A DNA stretch of 64,000 nucleotides from Geomicrobium sp. JCM 19038 (GCF_000698125.1 NZ_BAXA01000002.1:310001-374000); one strand, 5' to 3'. Counted from the first letter of the stretch, positions 48,102 to 57,340 are shown. The notes: generated by a model not told the origin, from the letters alone. Translations and numbers: made by a program.

Positions 48102-49211
48102 ATGGATAGCTCAGAAATTCGTAATGATATCTCAGCAATGACAAAACGTCTTGCGGACTTTAGGGGGTCTCTTTGACTTAGATGTCAAAGAAGATCGTAT
48201 TAAAGAACTTGAACTCAAGATGACGGAGCCTGGCTTTTGGGATAACCAAAATGAATCTAAAAAGGTTATTGATGAATCAAACGGACTAAAAGACATCACG
48301 GTTACCTTCCGGAACTTAGAAGAAGAGCTCGAGAACTTGGAAGTGAGTTTCGAGCTGATTCAAGAAGAGCCAGATGCTGATTTGGAAAAAGAGCTATTAA
48401 CGGGTTTGAAATCACTTGGACAACAAATTAACGATTTTGAGTTACAAATGTTATTGAGTGAGCCGTACGACAAAAGCAATGCAATTCTAGAATTGCATCC
48501 AGGTGCTGGTGGTACGGAATCCCAAGATTGGGCAGAGATGCTTCTTCGAATGTACAAACGATGGCGGAGAAGCGAAGTTTTTCTGTAGAGACGCTAGATT
48601 ACCTTGCTGGTGACGAAGCAGGTGTTAAAAGCGTAACGCTTCTCATTAAAGGTCATAATGCGTACGGATATTTAAAAGCAGAAAAAGGTGTACACCGTCT
48701 TGTGCGGATCTCACCGTTTGACTCTTCAGGACGACGCCACACGTCTTTCGTATCGTGTGACGTGATGCCTGAAATGGACGATGACGTGAATATTGAGATT
48801 AATACAGAAGACTTAAAAGTTGATACGTATCGTGCGAGTGGTGCAGGTGGACAGCATGTCAATACGACTGACTCTGCAGTTCGAATTACACACCTCCCGA
48901 CAAACACAGTCGTTCAATGTCAAAATGAACGCTCACAAATTAAAAATAGGGAACAAGCGATGAAAATGCTAAAAGCCCGTTTGTATCAATTAGAGATCGA
49001 AAAGCAGCAACAAGAAATTAATGAATTGCGTGGAGACCAAGGCGATATTGGTTGGGGTAACCAAATTCGTTCTTATGTATTCCATCCGTATAACATGGTG
49101 AAAGATCATCGGACGAACCATGAGATTGGAAATACGGGTGCGGTGATGGACGGCGGTATTGATCCATTCATTGATGAGTATTTACGTTCGACACTCTCCA
49201 CAAAAAAATAA
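48102..49211 (+). CDS. prfB: Peptide chain release factor 2, programmed +1 frameshift (plus one extra frame break)
   Basis: Translation starts at ATG 48102 and reads 24 codons to an in-frame TGA at 48174. A +1 shift at CTT-TGA-C then gives [16 protein letters not shown] and the full RF2. The [15 protein letters not shown] segment holds the peptidyl-hydrolysis GGQ motif (GAGGQHVN). RF2 reads UGA and UAA. A second, unprogrammed break lies at about 48563: RMYKRW is followed by a shift, and one G (TGGGCGGAG for TGGCGGAG) restores [14 protein letters not shown]. As prfB is normally essential, the second break is probably a sequence error. Confidence 0.93.
48162..48177 (+). promoter_or_regulatory. 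prfB autoregulatory frameshift site
   Basis: AGGGGG (internal Shine-Dalgarno-like) followed by TCT CTT TGA C. The slippery CTT precedes the UGA that RF2 itself recognises, so low RF2 favours the +1 shift. It matches the conserved bacterial prfB recoding element. Confidence 0.95.
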
Positions 49212-49220
49212 AGGCCTCAA

Positions 49221-49250
49221 TAAGCTGCCCGAATGGGCAGCTTAATTTTT
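49221..49250 (+). terminator. Terminator of secA-prfB
   Basis: A perfect 10-bp stem (49221-49230 with 49235-49244) and ATTTTT. Confidence 0.8.
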
Positions 49251-49281
49251 GTGCATATTGAATGAAAGGGGTACGAATTCA

Positions 49282-50157
49282 ATGACTCAAATCGACTCAA
49301 AACGAAGGCAACCACTTGAAGGAAACGCGAGATTTTTCCTGAATTTATTTCTCGTACTTACTGGATCTGCGCTCGTTGCGATCTCATATAATTTATTTTT
49401 ACTACCTAATCAAATTGCTTCAGGCGGAGTGAGCGGTTTTGCGACAATCGTCTACAATACGATGGGAATTGCACCGCACATTACGTTGTGGGCGTTAAAT
49501 ATTCCTCTGTTTTTAGTAGGGATGTTATTACTCGGAGGCTGGAAATACGGAGGCAAAACGATTGTTGGGACGTTGTTTTTACCTCTTGTTGTTTGGTTAA
49601 CCGAAGACTGGGCACCACTTACGAGTGATCCGTTACTCGCTTCGTTATTCGGGGGAATTGGGGTTGGTGCCGGATTAGGACTCGTGTTTAGGTCAGGAGC
49701 TTCAACCGGTGGAACGGACTTGGCTGCGCAAGTTATTAACAAGTACACAGGCATTTCACTTGGCGCTTGTGTGTTTTTTATGGATGGTCTCATTGTCACA
49801 CTTTCTGCTTTTGCGTTTAGTATTGAGCTGGCGTTATTTGCACTCATTGGGCTTTTTATTACAGGAAAAACGATTGATGTCGTCCAAACAGGGCTTGGGT
49901 ATGACAAAATGGCATTCATCATTACGAGTGAAGAGGGCAAAGTAAAAGAGGCAATTCTTCACGATGTTGATCGTGGGGTTACGAAGTTGCAAGCAAGCGG
50001 TGGCTTCACAGATGATGAACGACCGGTTTTGATGGTCGTTGTAAACCGTAATGAAGTCGCGCTTTTAAAGCGAACCGTACAAAAAATCGATCATCAGGCT
50101 TTCGTTGTAGTAAGCAATGCGACAGAAGTTCTTGGACGGGGTTTTAAAATGGATTGA
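49282..50157 (+). CDS. YitT family membrane protein (YvjA-like)
   Basis: 291 residues: about five to six membrane helices in residues 15-190 with SYNLFLLPNQIASGGVSGFA and SGASTGGTDLAAQVIN, then a cytoplasmic DUF2179 domain with RGVTKLQASGGFTDDERPVL and a final SNATEVLGRGFK. The family (YitT/YvjA/YpjC and others) is of unknown transport function. B. subtilis yvjA sits at the equivalent place near prfB and cccB. Start ATG 49282 follows AAAGGGG. Confidence 0.88.
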   Translation: MTQIDSKRRQPLEGNARFFLNLFLVLTGSALVAISYNLFLLPNQIASGGVSGFATIVYNTMGIAPHITLWALNIPLFLVGMLLLGGWKYGGKTIVGTLFLPLVVWLTEDWAPLTSDPLLASLFGGIGVGAGLGLVFRSGASTGGTDLAAQVINKYTGISLGACVFFMDGLIVTLSAFAFSIELALFALIGLFITGKTIDVVQTGLGYDKMAFIITSEEGKVKEAILHDVDRGVTKLQASGGFTDDERPVLMVVVNRNEVALLKRTVQKIDHQAFVVVSNATEVLGRGFKMD

Positions 50158-50177
50158 TTTAGGAACACTAAGGTCAC

Positions 50178-50200
50178 GGGCATATGGTATGCCCATTTTT
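50178..50200 (+). terminator. Small terminator before cccB
   Basis: A 7-bp stem (50178-50184 with 50188-50194), a 3-base loop, then ATTTTT. Confidence 0.6.
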
Positions 50201-50223
50201 CTAAAGGAAGGGAGGTATGATGG

Positions 50224-50571
50224 GTGAAGAAGCTACTATTAATCACGGGTGCTCTGGCATTTATTCTTGGTGGTTGTGGAGGCGCTGATGACACCGAAGA
50301 TCCAGCGATGGATGATGATGGTGCAATGGAGGAAGAAGCTGCTGATGATGGTGGTTCAGTAAGTGCTGAAGAAGGAATGGCACTGTATGAACAAAACTGT
50401 ATGAGTTGTCACGGTGGTGACTTCGAAGGGATGTCAGGTCCAGCGCTTGAAGGCTATAGCGAAGACGAAGTGTTAGCAGCAATTCAAGAAGGTCCTGGTA
50501 GCATGCCAGCAGATATTGTGACTGGTGAAGATGCTGACGCTGTAGCGAAGTATGTTGCAGAAGAAGGGTAA
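50224..50571 (+). CDS. cccB: Lipoprotein cytochrome c-551
   Basis: 115 residues. The signal peptide ends in a lipobox (LGGC at residues 15-18), followed by an acidic linker (about 20-45). A single-heme cytochrome c domain has CMSCH and the axial Met in GPGSMPADIV. It carries electrons on the outer membrane face, as B. subtilis CccB. The GTG start follows GGAGG. A close paralogue follows in tandem. Confidence 0.92.
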   Translation: MKKLLLITGALAFILGGCGGADDTEDPAMDDDGAMEEEAADDGGSVSAEEGMALYEQNCMSCHGGDFEGMSGPALEGYSEDEVLAAIQEGPGSMPADIVTGEDADAVAKYVAEEG

Positions 50572-50581
50572 TGTACATTCA

Positions 50582-50616
50582 AAAAAGCTTTCGGTTAATC
50601 CGAAAGCTTTTTTTGC
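50582..50616 (+). terminator. Terminator between the two cytochrome genes
   Basis: A perfect 13-bp stem (50582-50594 with 50600-50612) and a T-run. Confidence 0.9.
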
Positions 50617-50631
50617 AGAAAGGGATGCGCT

Positions 50632-50979
50632 ATGAAACGTTGTTTGATCATCGGAGTTGCAGCAATCGTTTTTTTAACAGGTTGTGGGGAGGATCGCGAA
50701 CCGGTTAGCGATGAAGAAGGTGGAACGACAGATCAAGAAGCGGAAGTAGGTCGTACGTACGACAGCGCTGAAGCGGCTCATCTTTATGAACAAAATTGTT
50801 TAAGTTGCCACGGGCAAATGGAAGATAATGAAAGTGGTGCGACAGGCCCACCTTTAGTAGGATACAGTGCTGAGGAAGTACTAGACGCGATCGTTCAAGG
50901 TCCAGGAAGTATGCCAGCAGGTTTATTAGAGGGTGAAGAGGCCGAAGCTGTAGCGAATTACATTGCAGATTACGATTGA
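50632..50979 (+). CDS. Second lipoprotein cytochrome c-551
   Basis: 115 residues, paralogous to the previous gene: lipobox LTGC, acidic linker, heme motif CLSCH and axial Met in GPGSMPAGLL. It has its own GAAAGG ribosome-binding site and lies between two strong terminators, so it either uses a promoter within the short gap or depends on read-through. Why two copies are kept is not visible; different redox partners or conditions are possible. Confidence 0.9.
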   Translation: MKRCLIIGVAAIVFLTGCGEDREPVSDEEGGTTDQEAEVGRTYDSAEAAHLYEQNCLSCHGQMEDNESGATGPPLVGYSAEEVLDAIVQGPGSMPAGLLEGEEAEAVANYIADYD

Positions 50980-51009
50980 AAAACGAGCAAAATAGCTGCT
51001 CGTTTTTTC
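50979..51009 (+). terminator. Terminator after the second cytochrome gene
   Basis: An 11-bp stem (50979-50989 with 50997-51007) and a T-run. Confidence 0.85.
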
Positions 51010-51083
51010 TTTTTGTTATATTTCTAGGGTAGGTTGTTAAATACATGAAATGAAACTGTAACACAAAAAAAGGATGGGTCTGA

Positions 51084-51089
51084 TATAAT
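51084..51089 (+). promoter_or_regulatory. Extended -10 promoter of ftsEX
   Basis: TGA-TATAAT, an extended -10, about 100 bases before ftsE. No good -35 is visible. Confidence 0.5.
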
Positions 51090-51190
51090 AATTTTCGTAG
51101 ATCATGACAAAGAATGCCATGATTCTACATAAAACCTGAAAAGGTGTGCGATTACGTGATCAAGAAAAGTGTATTAGGTGTGGGGTTATC

Positions 51191-51877
51191 ATGATTACGA
51201 TGAAACGAGTGCGCAAGACGTATCCAAACGGGGTACAAGCGTTAAACGGAATGAATATTCATATAGACAAAGGTGAATTTGTGTATGTTGTCGGACCAAG
51301 TGGTGCCGGAAAAACGACATTTATCAAATTGATGATTCGTGAATTAAAACCTTCTGAAGGATTAATTCAGATTAACGGGAACAACTTAGGCGATTTATCG
51401 GACAAGCAGATTCCTTACTTACGTCGTAAGATCGGTGTTGTGTTTCAAGATTTTAAGTTGTTTACAAAACTCTCGGTCTATGAAAACATCGCATTTGCTC
51501 TTGAAGTTATTGAAGAAGATCCAGAGCAAATTAAAACGAAGGTTATGGACGTTCTTGAGATTGTAGGTTTGAAATCAAAGGCGAGGTTCAACACAAGTGA
51601 GTTATCAGGTGGAGAGAAGCAACGTATTGCCATTGCAAGAGCAATTGTCAATCAACCTGCAATCTTGATCGCTGATGAACCGACAGGGAACTTAGATCCA
51701 GAAACCGCTTGGAGTATTATGGGGACGTTAGAGGAAATTAACAATAGAGGCACCACAATTGTTATGGCAACTCATAACAGTCATATCGTCAACACGTTGA
51801 AAAAACGAGTCATTGCAATCGAAAACGGCAAAGTAGTACGTGATGAAGTGGGAGGATCTTATGGCTATCAAGCGTAA
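51191..51877 (+). CDS. ftsE: Cell division ABC transporter ATPase FtsE
   Basis: 228 residues with Walker A GPSGAGKTT, Q-loop VFQDFKL, ABC signature LSGGEKQR and Walker B ILIADEPTGNLDP. FtsE powers FtsX, which transmits ATP-dependent motion to an extracellular peptidoglycan hydrolase. Start ATG 51191 follows GTGGGG. It overlaps ftsX by 17 bases. Confidence 0.95.
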   Translation: MITMKRVRKTYPNGVQALNGMNIHIDKGEFVYVVGPSGAGKTTFIKLMIRELKPSEGLIQINGNNLGDLSDKQIPYLRRKIGVVFQDFKLFTKLSVYENIAFALEVIEEDPEQIKTKVMDVLEIVGLKSKARFNTSELSGGEKQRIAIARAIVNQPAILIADEPTGNLDPETAWSIMGTLEEINNRGTTIVMATHNSHIVNTLKKRVIAIENGKVVRDEVGGSYGYQA

Positions 51878-52754
51878 AACACTCACACGTCACGGTCGTG
51901 AAGGGTTTAAGAACATACGTCGAAATGGATGGATGAGCTTTGCATCCATGAGCGCAGTAGCAATTATGCTTTTCGTTGTTGGGGCGTTTGCATTCTTAAT
52001 TGTCAACACAAATCATCTCATTGATACGATTGAGAACGATGTCGAAATTCGAGCGTTTTTTGAACATGATGTCGATGCATCAGAGCAAGAGTCTGTTCTC
52101 GAAGAAGTTGAAAGTCATGATTCAGTAGAGAACGTTGTCTATCGAGACCGCGATGAAGGTCTCGACGTGTTTATGGAAAGCATGGGTTCAGATGGTGAAG
52201 TATTCGAGAACTTACGAGAAGAGAATCCATTAAATGATGCGTTAATCATTCAGGCTACAGATCCACAAATGACCGCTGCAGTTGCAGAAGAAGTAAACGC
52301 ACAATCAGCCATCGAATCGGTTGAATATGGGGAGTCAATTCTCGGACAATTGTTCACAGTAACGAATTATGTACGAATACTAGGGGGCGCACTAGTTATT
52401 GGCCTCATCTTTACTTCTGTATTCCTCATTTCAAATACAATTAAACTTACAATTTTGTCCCGAAAAGATGAAATTCAAATCATGAAACTTGTCGGTGCAA
52501 CGAATAGTTTTGTTCGCTTCCCTTTCTTCATTGAGGGAGCTTTGATCGGACTGATTGGAGCCATCATTCCAATTGCCGGCTTAACAGTAGGTTACAGCTA
52601 TCTTTACAGCTTTATGTATGACCAAGTTCCATTTTTCACATTTGTAGAGCCGAATCCAATGATCTGGCAAATCTCAGGTTTGCTACTACTAGTCAGTATT
52701 CTCGTTGGAATCTTTGGTAGTCAAATGTCGGTTCGCAAGTTTTTGAAGGTATAG
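51861..52754 (+). CDS. ftsX: Cell division protein FtsX
   Basis: 297 residues with four membrane helices (about 22-44, then three in the last 130 residues) and a large extracellular loop (about 50-170) that contacts the hydrolase. The N terminus RHGREGFKNIRRNGWMSFAS is typical. The ATG at 51861, with GGGAGG upstream, lies inside ftsE. Confidence 0.94.
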   Translation: MAIKRKTLTRHGREGFKNIRRNGWMSFASMSAVAIMLFVVGAFAFLIVNTNHLIDTIENDVEIRAFFEHDVDASEQESVLEEVESHDSVENVVYRDRDEGLDVFMESMGSDGEVFENLREENPLNDALIIQATDPQMTAAVAEEVNAQSAIESVEYGESILGQLFTVTNYVRILGGALVIGLIFTSVFLISNTIKLTILSRKDEIQIMKLVGATNSFVRFPFFIEGALIGLIGAIIPIAGLTVGYSYLYSFMYDQVPFFTFVEPNPMIWQISGLLLLVSILVGIFGSQMSVRKFLKV

Positions 52755-52789
52755 ATAAACGAGTAAGGTTTAGAGGAGGAGCATGCAGC

Positions 52790-54145
52790 ATGCAGGGGAA
52801 GAAAATAATCATGTTTGCCGCAGCGTTCTTGATCGCCCTAGGAAGCTGGATGACGATTCACGATTCAGCTTCCGCCTCTAGTAGTCTAGAGCAGGAGCTA
52901 CAAGATCTTGAACGTGAACGCGAGCGAATTGAAGAACGTTCGAACGAAAGAAAGCAAGAGCTTGGCGGGGTTGAAGATGATTTAGAAGCAATCAATGCAG
53001 AAATTGCTGAACTTGATCAAGAAATCGGAGAAACAACGAGCGAGATTGCTAGTCGTGAAGCAGAAATTGAAGAAATTGAAGCAGAAATTGAAGCATTAAA
53101 AGAAGAAATTAAAGAAATCGAAACTCGAATTGCTGAGCGAGATGAACTAATTAAAGATCGTGCAGCTTCAATGTATAAAAGTGGCGGCAGTTCAGTTGAA
53201 TATCTGGAAGTTATTTTAGGCGCCGAAAGTTTTGGAGATTTTATTGAACGCGTACATACGTTATCAACGATTGCAGAACAAGACCGTGAAATCTTAGAAG
53301 AGCATCAAGCGGATCACGAATTGTTAGAAGAAAAGAAAGCAAAGGTTGAGGAGAATCTAGCAGCCTTGGAAACACATTTACAAGAACTCGAAGAGTTACG
53401 TAAAGATCTTGAAGGGTCAATGGCTGTTAAAGAAAGTGTTATGTCTGATCTAAAAGAAGACGAACTCCAACTTCTTGATGAAATCAACGGATTTACGAAC
53501 GAGAAGTTACTTCTTGATGATCAAGTAGCTTCTAAGCAAGCGGAGATTACGAAAGCTGAAGAAGAAGCACGTGTTGCTGCAGCGAATGCACAAGCAGAAC
53601 GTGAAGCAGCTGAAGCGGCTGAGGTAGCAGAGCAAGAAGCAGTCGCATCAGCGTCAACGTCTCCTTCATCTTCATCTGAATCAAGTTCTAACTCTAGCAA
53701 CAATAACTCTTCAAATGCATCAAATCCTCCAAGCGTAGGTGATACTGGAGGCACACTTGCAACGCCTGCTACAGGTAGAATTTCTTCACAGTATGGTCCC
53801 CGTTGGGGCAGCTTCCACCACGGTATTGATATCGGCGCGGGTGGACGTTCAAATGTACCAATCGTAGCAGCGGAATCGGGATCAGTTTCATTCGCTGGTT
53901 GGATGAACGGGTACGGAAACACGGTCATTGTTCGACACACGATTGGCGGACGTACTGTTGAGACACTCTATGCTCACCTTGATTCAATTAATGTTTCACA
54001 AGGTCAGTCTGTAAGTCGAACACAACAAATCGGAATCATGGGTAATACGGGCGCTTCTCAGGGTGCACACCTCCATTTTGAGGTTCATGAAGGAACTTGG
54101 AATGGTAGCAAGTCGAACTCTGTTGATCCGATGAATTATCTATAA
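52790..54145 (+). CDS. Secreted coiled-coil M23 peptidase, probable FtsEX partner
   Basis: 451 residues: signal peptide (about 1-29), a long Glu-rich coiled coil (about 30-270), a Ser/Asn-rich linker (about 285-315) and a C-terminal M23 metallopeptidase domain. The zinc motif is visible as HHGIDIG and HLHFEVH, preceded by SQYGPRWG. Both zinc-binding sites are present, so it may be an active endopeptidase, unlike degenerate EnvC activators. The gene is 35 bases after ftsX. An EnvC/PcsB/CwlO-like coiled coil directly downstream of ftsEX suggests control by FtsEX at the division site or lateral wall. Confidence 0.87.
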   Translation: MQGKKIIMFAAAFLIALGSWMTIHDSASASSSLEQELQDLERERERIEERSNERKQELGGVEDDLEAINAEIAELDQEIGETTSEIASREAEIEEIEAEIEALKEEIKEIETRIAERDELIKDRAASMYKSGGSSVEYLEVILGAESFGDFIERVHTLSTIAEQDREILEEHQADHELLEEKKAKVEENLAALETHLQELEELRKDLEGSMAVKESVMSDLKEDELQLLDEINGFTNEKLLLDDQVASKQAEITKAEEEARVAAANAQAEREAAEAAEVAEQEAVASASTSPSSSSESSSNSSNNNSSNASNPPSVGDTGGTLATPATGRISSQYGPRWGSFHHGIDIGAGGRSNVPIVAAESGSVSFAGWMNGYGNTVIVRHTIGGRTVETLYAHLDSINVSQGQSVSRTQQIGIMGNTGASQGAHLHFEVHEGTWNGSKSNSVDPMNYL

Positions 54146-54149
54146 TACA

Positions 54150-54184
54150 AAAACACAAGTTGCTTATGCGACTTGTGTTTTCTT
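54150..54184 (+). terminator. Terminator of the ftsEX operon
   Basis: A 14-bp stem with one wobble (54150-54163 with 54168-54181) and a short T-rich tail. Confidence 0.75.
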
Positions 54185-54457
54185 TAGGTATGCTCTGTGA
54201 TCTCATGAACGGTGCTGTATTCTTTAATCTGATGGTTAAGATCCTTTCTTACCAAGCCAGAAAAGAGGATTGTCGCTTTCAATGATTGAGCAGAAATTCC
54301 CGTAAAAACACGTCACAGAACGTGCCCATTTACCTTTTGTACTTGCTGATGAAATGTGTTTAAATGAGAAGAAGGAATAAGCGTCATACGTACGACGTGC
54401 TTGTCATACAATCATGAAGAGTCATTAGGTCTGGATATAAATAGAGGTGGAGCAACA
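54185..54457. other. Intergenic region before ctpB
   Basis: About 270 bases with no supported ORF or RNA. I see no convincing promoter; the AGAGGTGG ribosome-binding site of ctpB is at the right end. Confidence 0.5.
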
Positions 54458-55904
54458 ATGAATAGAAAAGGTGTTTGGATCGTTGTTCTTGCTGTTACAG
54501 TTTTGGCAGCGGGTGGAGGAGGCTTGTTGCTCGGTATGGGTGTAAGTAATGGAAACAATTACGAAGCACCGATTGCCGGGAATCAGCTTTCATCTAGTGA
54601 AGGTGAAGGCTGGAATAAGGTTCATGATGCGTTTCAAGTCATCTCTGAATCCTATGTTGAAGATGTTAACGAAGAAGATTTGTACGAAGGAGCTATTCGA
54701 GGAATGCTCCATGAATTAGATGATCCATATTCGGTTTATATGGACCGTGAAACAGCTGTCGAGTTTACGCAATCTCTAGGCAATGAGTTTGAAGGGATCG
54801 GCGCTGAGGTGAACATGGTAAATGGTTCGGTTACGATCGTTTCACCAATTCAAGGCTCACCAGCAGAGGAAGCAGCTGATGCCTGATGATCGGATTTTAG
54901 AAGTTGATGGCAATTCAACGGAAGGATTGTCATTAAACGAGGCGTTAATGCAAATTCGTGGTGAGAAAGGAACAACGGTTGTTCTGACAATTGGACGTCC
55001 ATCTGCAACGGATCCTTTCCAAGTTGAAATCGAGCGAGACGCAATTCCTGTTGAGACAGTACATGCGAATACGTATGAACATGAGGATCAAACAATCGGT
55101 GTGATAGATATTACATCGTTCTCAGTTGATACGGCACAAGAGTTTGAAGAAGGCTTGCATTACCTTGAGAATGAAGGGATTGACGGATTAGTCATTGATG
55201 TTCGTCAAAATCCTGGTGGATACCTAAACAGTGTTCAAGATATCGGCAGTTTACTACTGCCAAAGGGCGAAACAATTGTTCAGATTGAAGAACCAACAGG
55301 TGATATTTCACAAACGGTTTCTACACTTGAAGATCAAAAAGACTATCCAATTGTCGGTTTAATTAACGGTGGTAGTGCTTCAGCTTCAGAGATTTTAGCT
55401 GCTGCTTTACATGAAGCTGGTGGTTATGAGCTTGTAGGTGAAACGACATTTGGTAAAGGAACGGTCCAACAATCCTATGACTTTGGGGACGGAAGTGAGA
55501 TGAATTTATCGATGTTCCGTTGGTTAACATCAGCGGGGAACAACATTCATGAAGATGGGGTAGTTCCAACGATTGAAATTAGTCAACCGGATTACTTCTA
55601 TTCAACTGCACTATCCATTGATGAATCGCTCGTTCTTAACGATAATAATGATCAAGTAAAGAGTGCTCAAGAGATTCTCCAAGGTCTTGGATTTGAGCCA
55701 GGACGAACAGACGGATACTTTGATGAACAAACAGAAAATGCGGTTACGGCGTTTCAACAAATGCATGATGATCTTGATGTAACGGGTGAAGTCGATGATT
55801 CGACGGCACAGGCACTTCACACAAGCATTGTAGAGAAGATCCGTGACCCTGAGAATGATCGTCAATTAAACCGAGCATTAGAAGTTATCCTTGAACAGCA
55901 ATAG
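54458..55904 (+). CDS. ctpB: S41 C-terminal processing peptidase CtpB (one frame break)
   Basis: About 482 residues after correction: an N-terminal membrane anchor (about 5-27), a PDZ domain (around GNEFEGIGAEV to ILEVDGNSTEG), and an S41 protease core with VIDVRQNPGGYL. The catalytic Ser lies in NGGSASASEIL and the Lys in TFGKGTVQ. A peptidoglycan-binding domain (QEILQGLGFEPGRTDGYFDE) ends the protein. In B. subtilis CtpB cleaves SpoIVFA during sporulation. The frame breaks at about 54875 after SPAEEA; two bases (GGCC for GC) restore GLMPDDRILEV. Start ATG 54458 follows AGAGGTGG. Confidence 0.92.
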
Positions 55905-55922
55905 GTGTCTATACATTTAGGT

Positions 55923-55957
55923 AAATACATCCGTGTAACGACGGATGTATTTATTTT
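55923..55957 (+). terminator. Terminator of ctpB
   Basis: A perfect 12-bp stem (55923-55934 with 55941-55952), then ATTTT. Confidence 0.85.
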
Positions 55958-56024
55958 ATAAGCTATTTCGAACCGTTTCCGTTATACTAGAATTAATTGA
56001 TTACGACAATAAAGGGGTCACACT

Positions 56025-57236
56025 ATGCAGACATGGCTGGTCGATGTACTGACAGGGATAGGTATGTTTTTTGTACATCCACTTACATATGTAGCGATCG
56101 TTGCAATGGCGTGGGTTGGATTTAGGCGAATGAAGCGCGAGCGCAAGATGTTTCATACGTCAATTCGACCGTGGACAGAAGAGTGGCTACACCCGTTAGT
56201 GCCTGGCGTGCTTGCAGGCATTATTGCATCCGTCGTTGTTGTACTACTTGGAATTGTATTATCAACAGAATACTTAATGATTACCGCTGTCGTTTACTTA
56301 ATTTTTCTCGTAGTTGGAGGTACACGCTTTCTCTCTCCAATCTATAGCTTATTAATGGCTTTATTGATTGATCAATGGTTGCTTGGCTACATTACTTATG
56401 AAGCGGCTTGGCTTCCAACCGGAGCTACGACAGAGCCAGCATGGGTTCTGTTGCTCGTTTTTGTACTAACAATTATTGAAGCAGTATTATTACGTGAAAG
56501 ACGCAGTAGTAGACGTTATTCACCGCTGAGAATAAAGAGTTCAAGAGGAAAGTGGATTGGCGGTCAACGCTTTGATCGGCTGTATTTAATCCCACTTTTT
56601 GTTTTTGTTCCTGGTGAGCTTGTGTCAAACGTAAACTGGTGGCCATTCTTGCCTGTGGCTGATGGGCTTTCGGTAACACTCGTACCATTTTTGTTAGGTG
56701 CTCATGCGGTGAGCTATTCCGAAAGGATCGGACATCAGCTTGCGCGGACAAGCACTCAACTCCTTTGGATTGCAGCTCTTGCTGGTGCGTCTTCGTTTGC
56801 GGTTTTTTATTACCCAACTGCACTTTTGTATGTTTTGGTCGGTTTGTTAATACTGAGAATTACTGTCCAACTTTCGAAACGATTACAAGACCGCAAAGCA
56901 ACTCCTTATTTTACGCCGCGAGCTGATGGTGTCGTTATCTTAGCTGTTCGCCCAGGTTCGCCGGCTGAGAAGATGGGGTTAATACCGGGTGAAATCGTAA
57001 CGAAAGTTCACCAAGAGCCTGTGAATAGTGAGTGGAGCTTCTATCAGAAACTACAAATTAACCCGGCTTACGGGAAAGTTGAAGTCGTAGATGAGCGTGG
57101 AGAAAAACGGATTGAACAAGCGGCATTATACGACAATGAACACCATGAATTAGGCATCGTCTTTTTACGCCCAGAGATGGCTGTAGAGTGGCAGACGAAG
57201 GGGAACGAAGCAACATCAAATGAAACAAATGCGTAG
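56025..57236 (+). CDS. minJ: MinJ-like division-site determinant (membrane and PDZ domain)
   Basis: 403 residues: about seven or eight membrane helices in the first 280 residues (starting VDVLTGIGMFFVHPLTYV, with RRMKRERKMFHT after the first helix), then a C-terminal PDZ domain (about 300-375) with AVRPGSPAEKMGLIPGEIV. This layout and its place between ctpB and uvrB match B. subtilis MinJ (YvjD), which bridges DivIVA and MinCD. swrA, present between ctpB and minJ in B. subtilis, is absent here. Confidence 0.8.
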   Translation: MQTWLVDVLTGIGMFFVHPLTYVAIVAMAWVGFRRMKRERKMFHTSIRPWTEEWLHPLVPGVLAGIIASVVVVLLGIVLSTEYLMITAVVYLIFLVVGGTRFLSPIYSLLMALLIDQWLLGYITYEAAWLPTGATTEPAWVLLLVFVLTIIEAVLLRERRSSRRYSPLRIKSSRGKWIGGQRFDRLYLIPLFVFVPGELVSNVNWWPFLPVADGLSVTLVPFLLGAHAVSYSERIGHQLARTSTQLLWIAALAGASSFAVFYYPTALLYVLVGLLILRITVQLSKRLQDRKATPYFTPRADGVVILAVRPGSPAEKMGLIPGEIVTKVHQEPVNSEWSFYQKLQINPAYGKVEVVDERGEKRIEQAALYDNEHHELGIVFLRPEMAVEWQTKGNEATSNETNA

Positions 57237-57326
57237 CAAAAGTGATTAGACATTCCTAAAAGAGGTATTCTAGTGATATAGAATGCCGAAAAACGGGAAT
57301 GTCTTTTTGTGTACAGAAATAAAAAC

Positions 57327-57340
57327 CGAAAGTATGTTCG
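57327..57340. promoter_or_regulatory. LexA (SOS) box upstream of uvrB
   Basis: CGAAA-GTAT-GTTCG, one mismatch to the Bacillus CGAAC-N4-GTTCG operator. It sits just upstream of an extended -10 (TGA-TATAAT, 57355-57363), a good position for repression of uvrBA. Confidence 0.8.
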
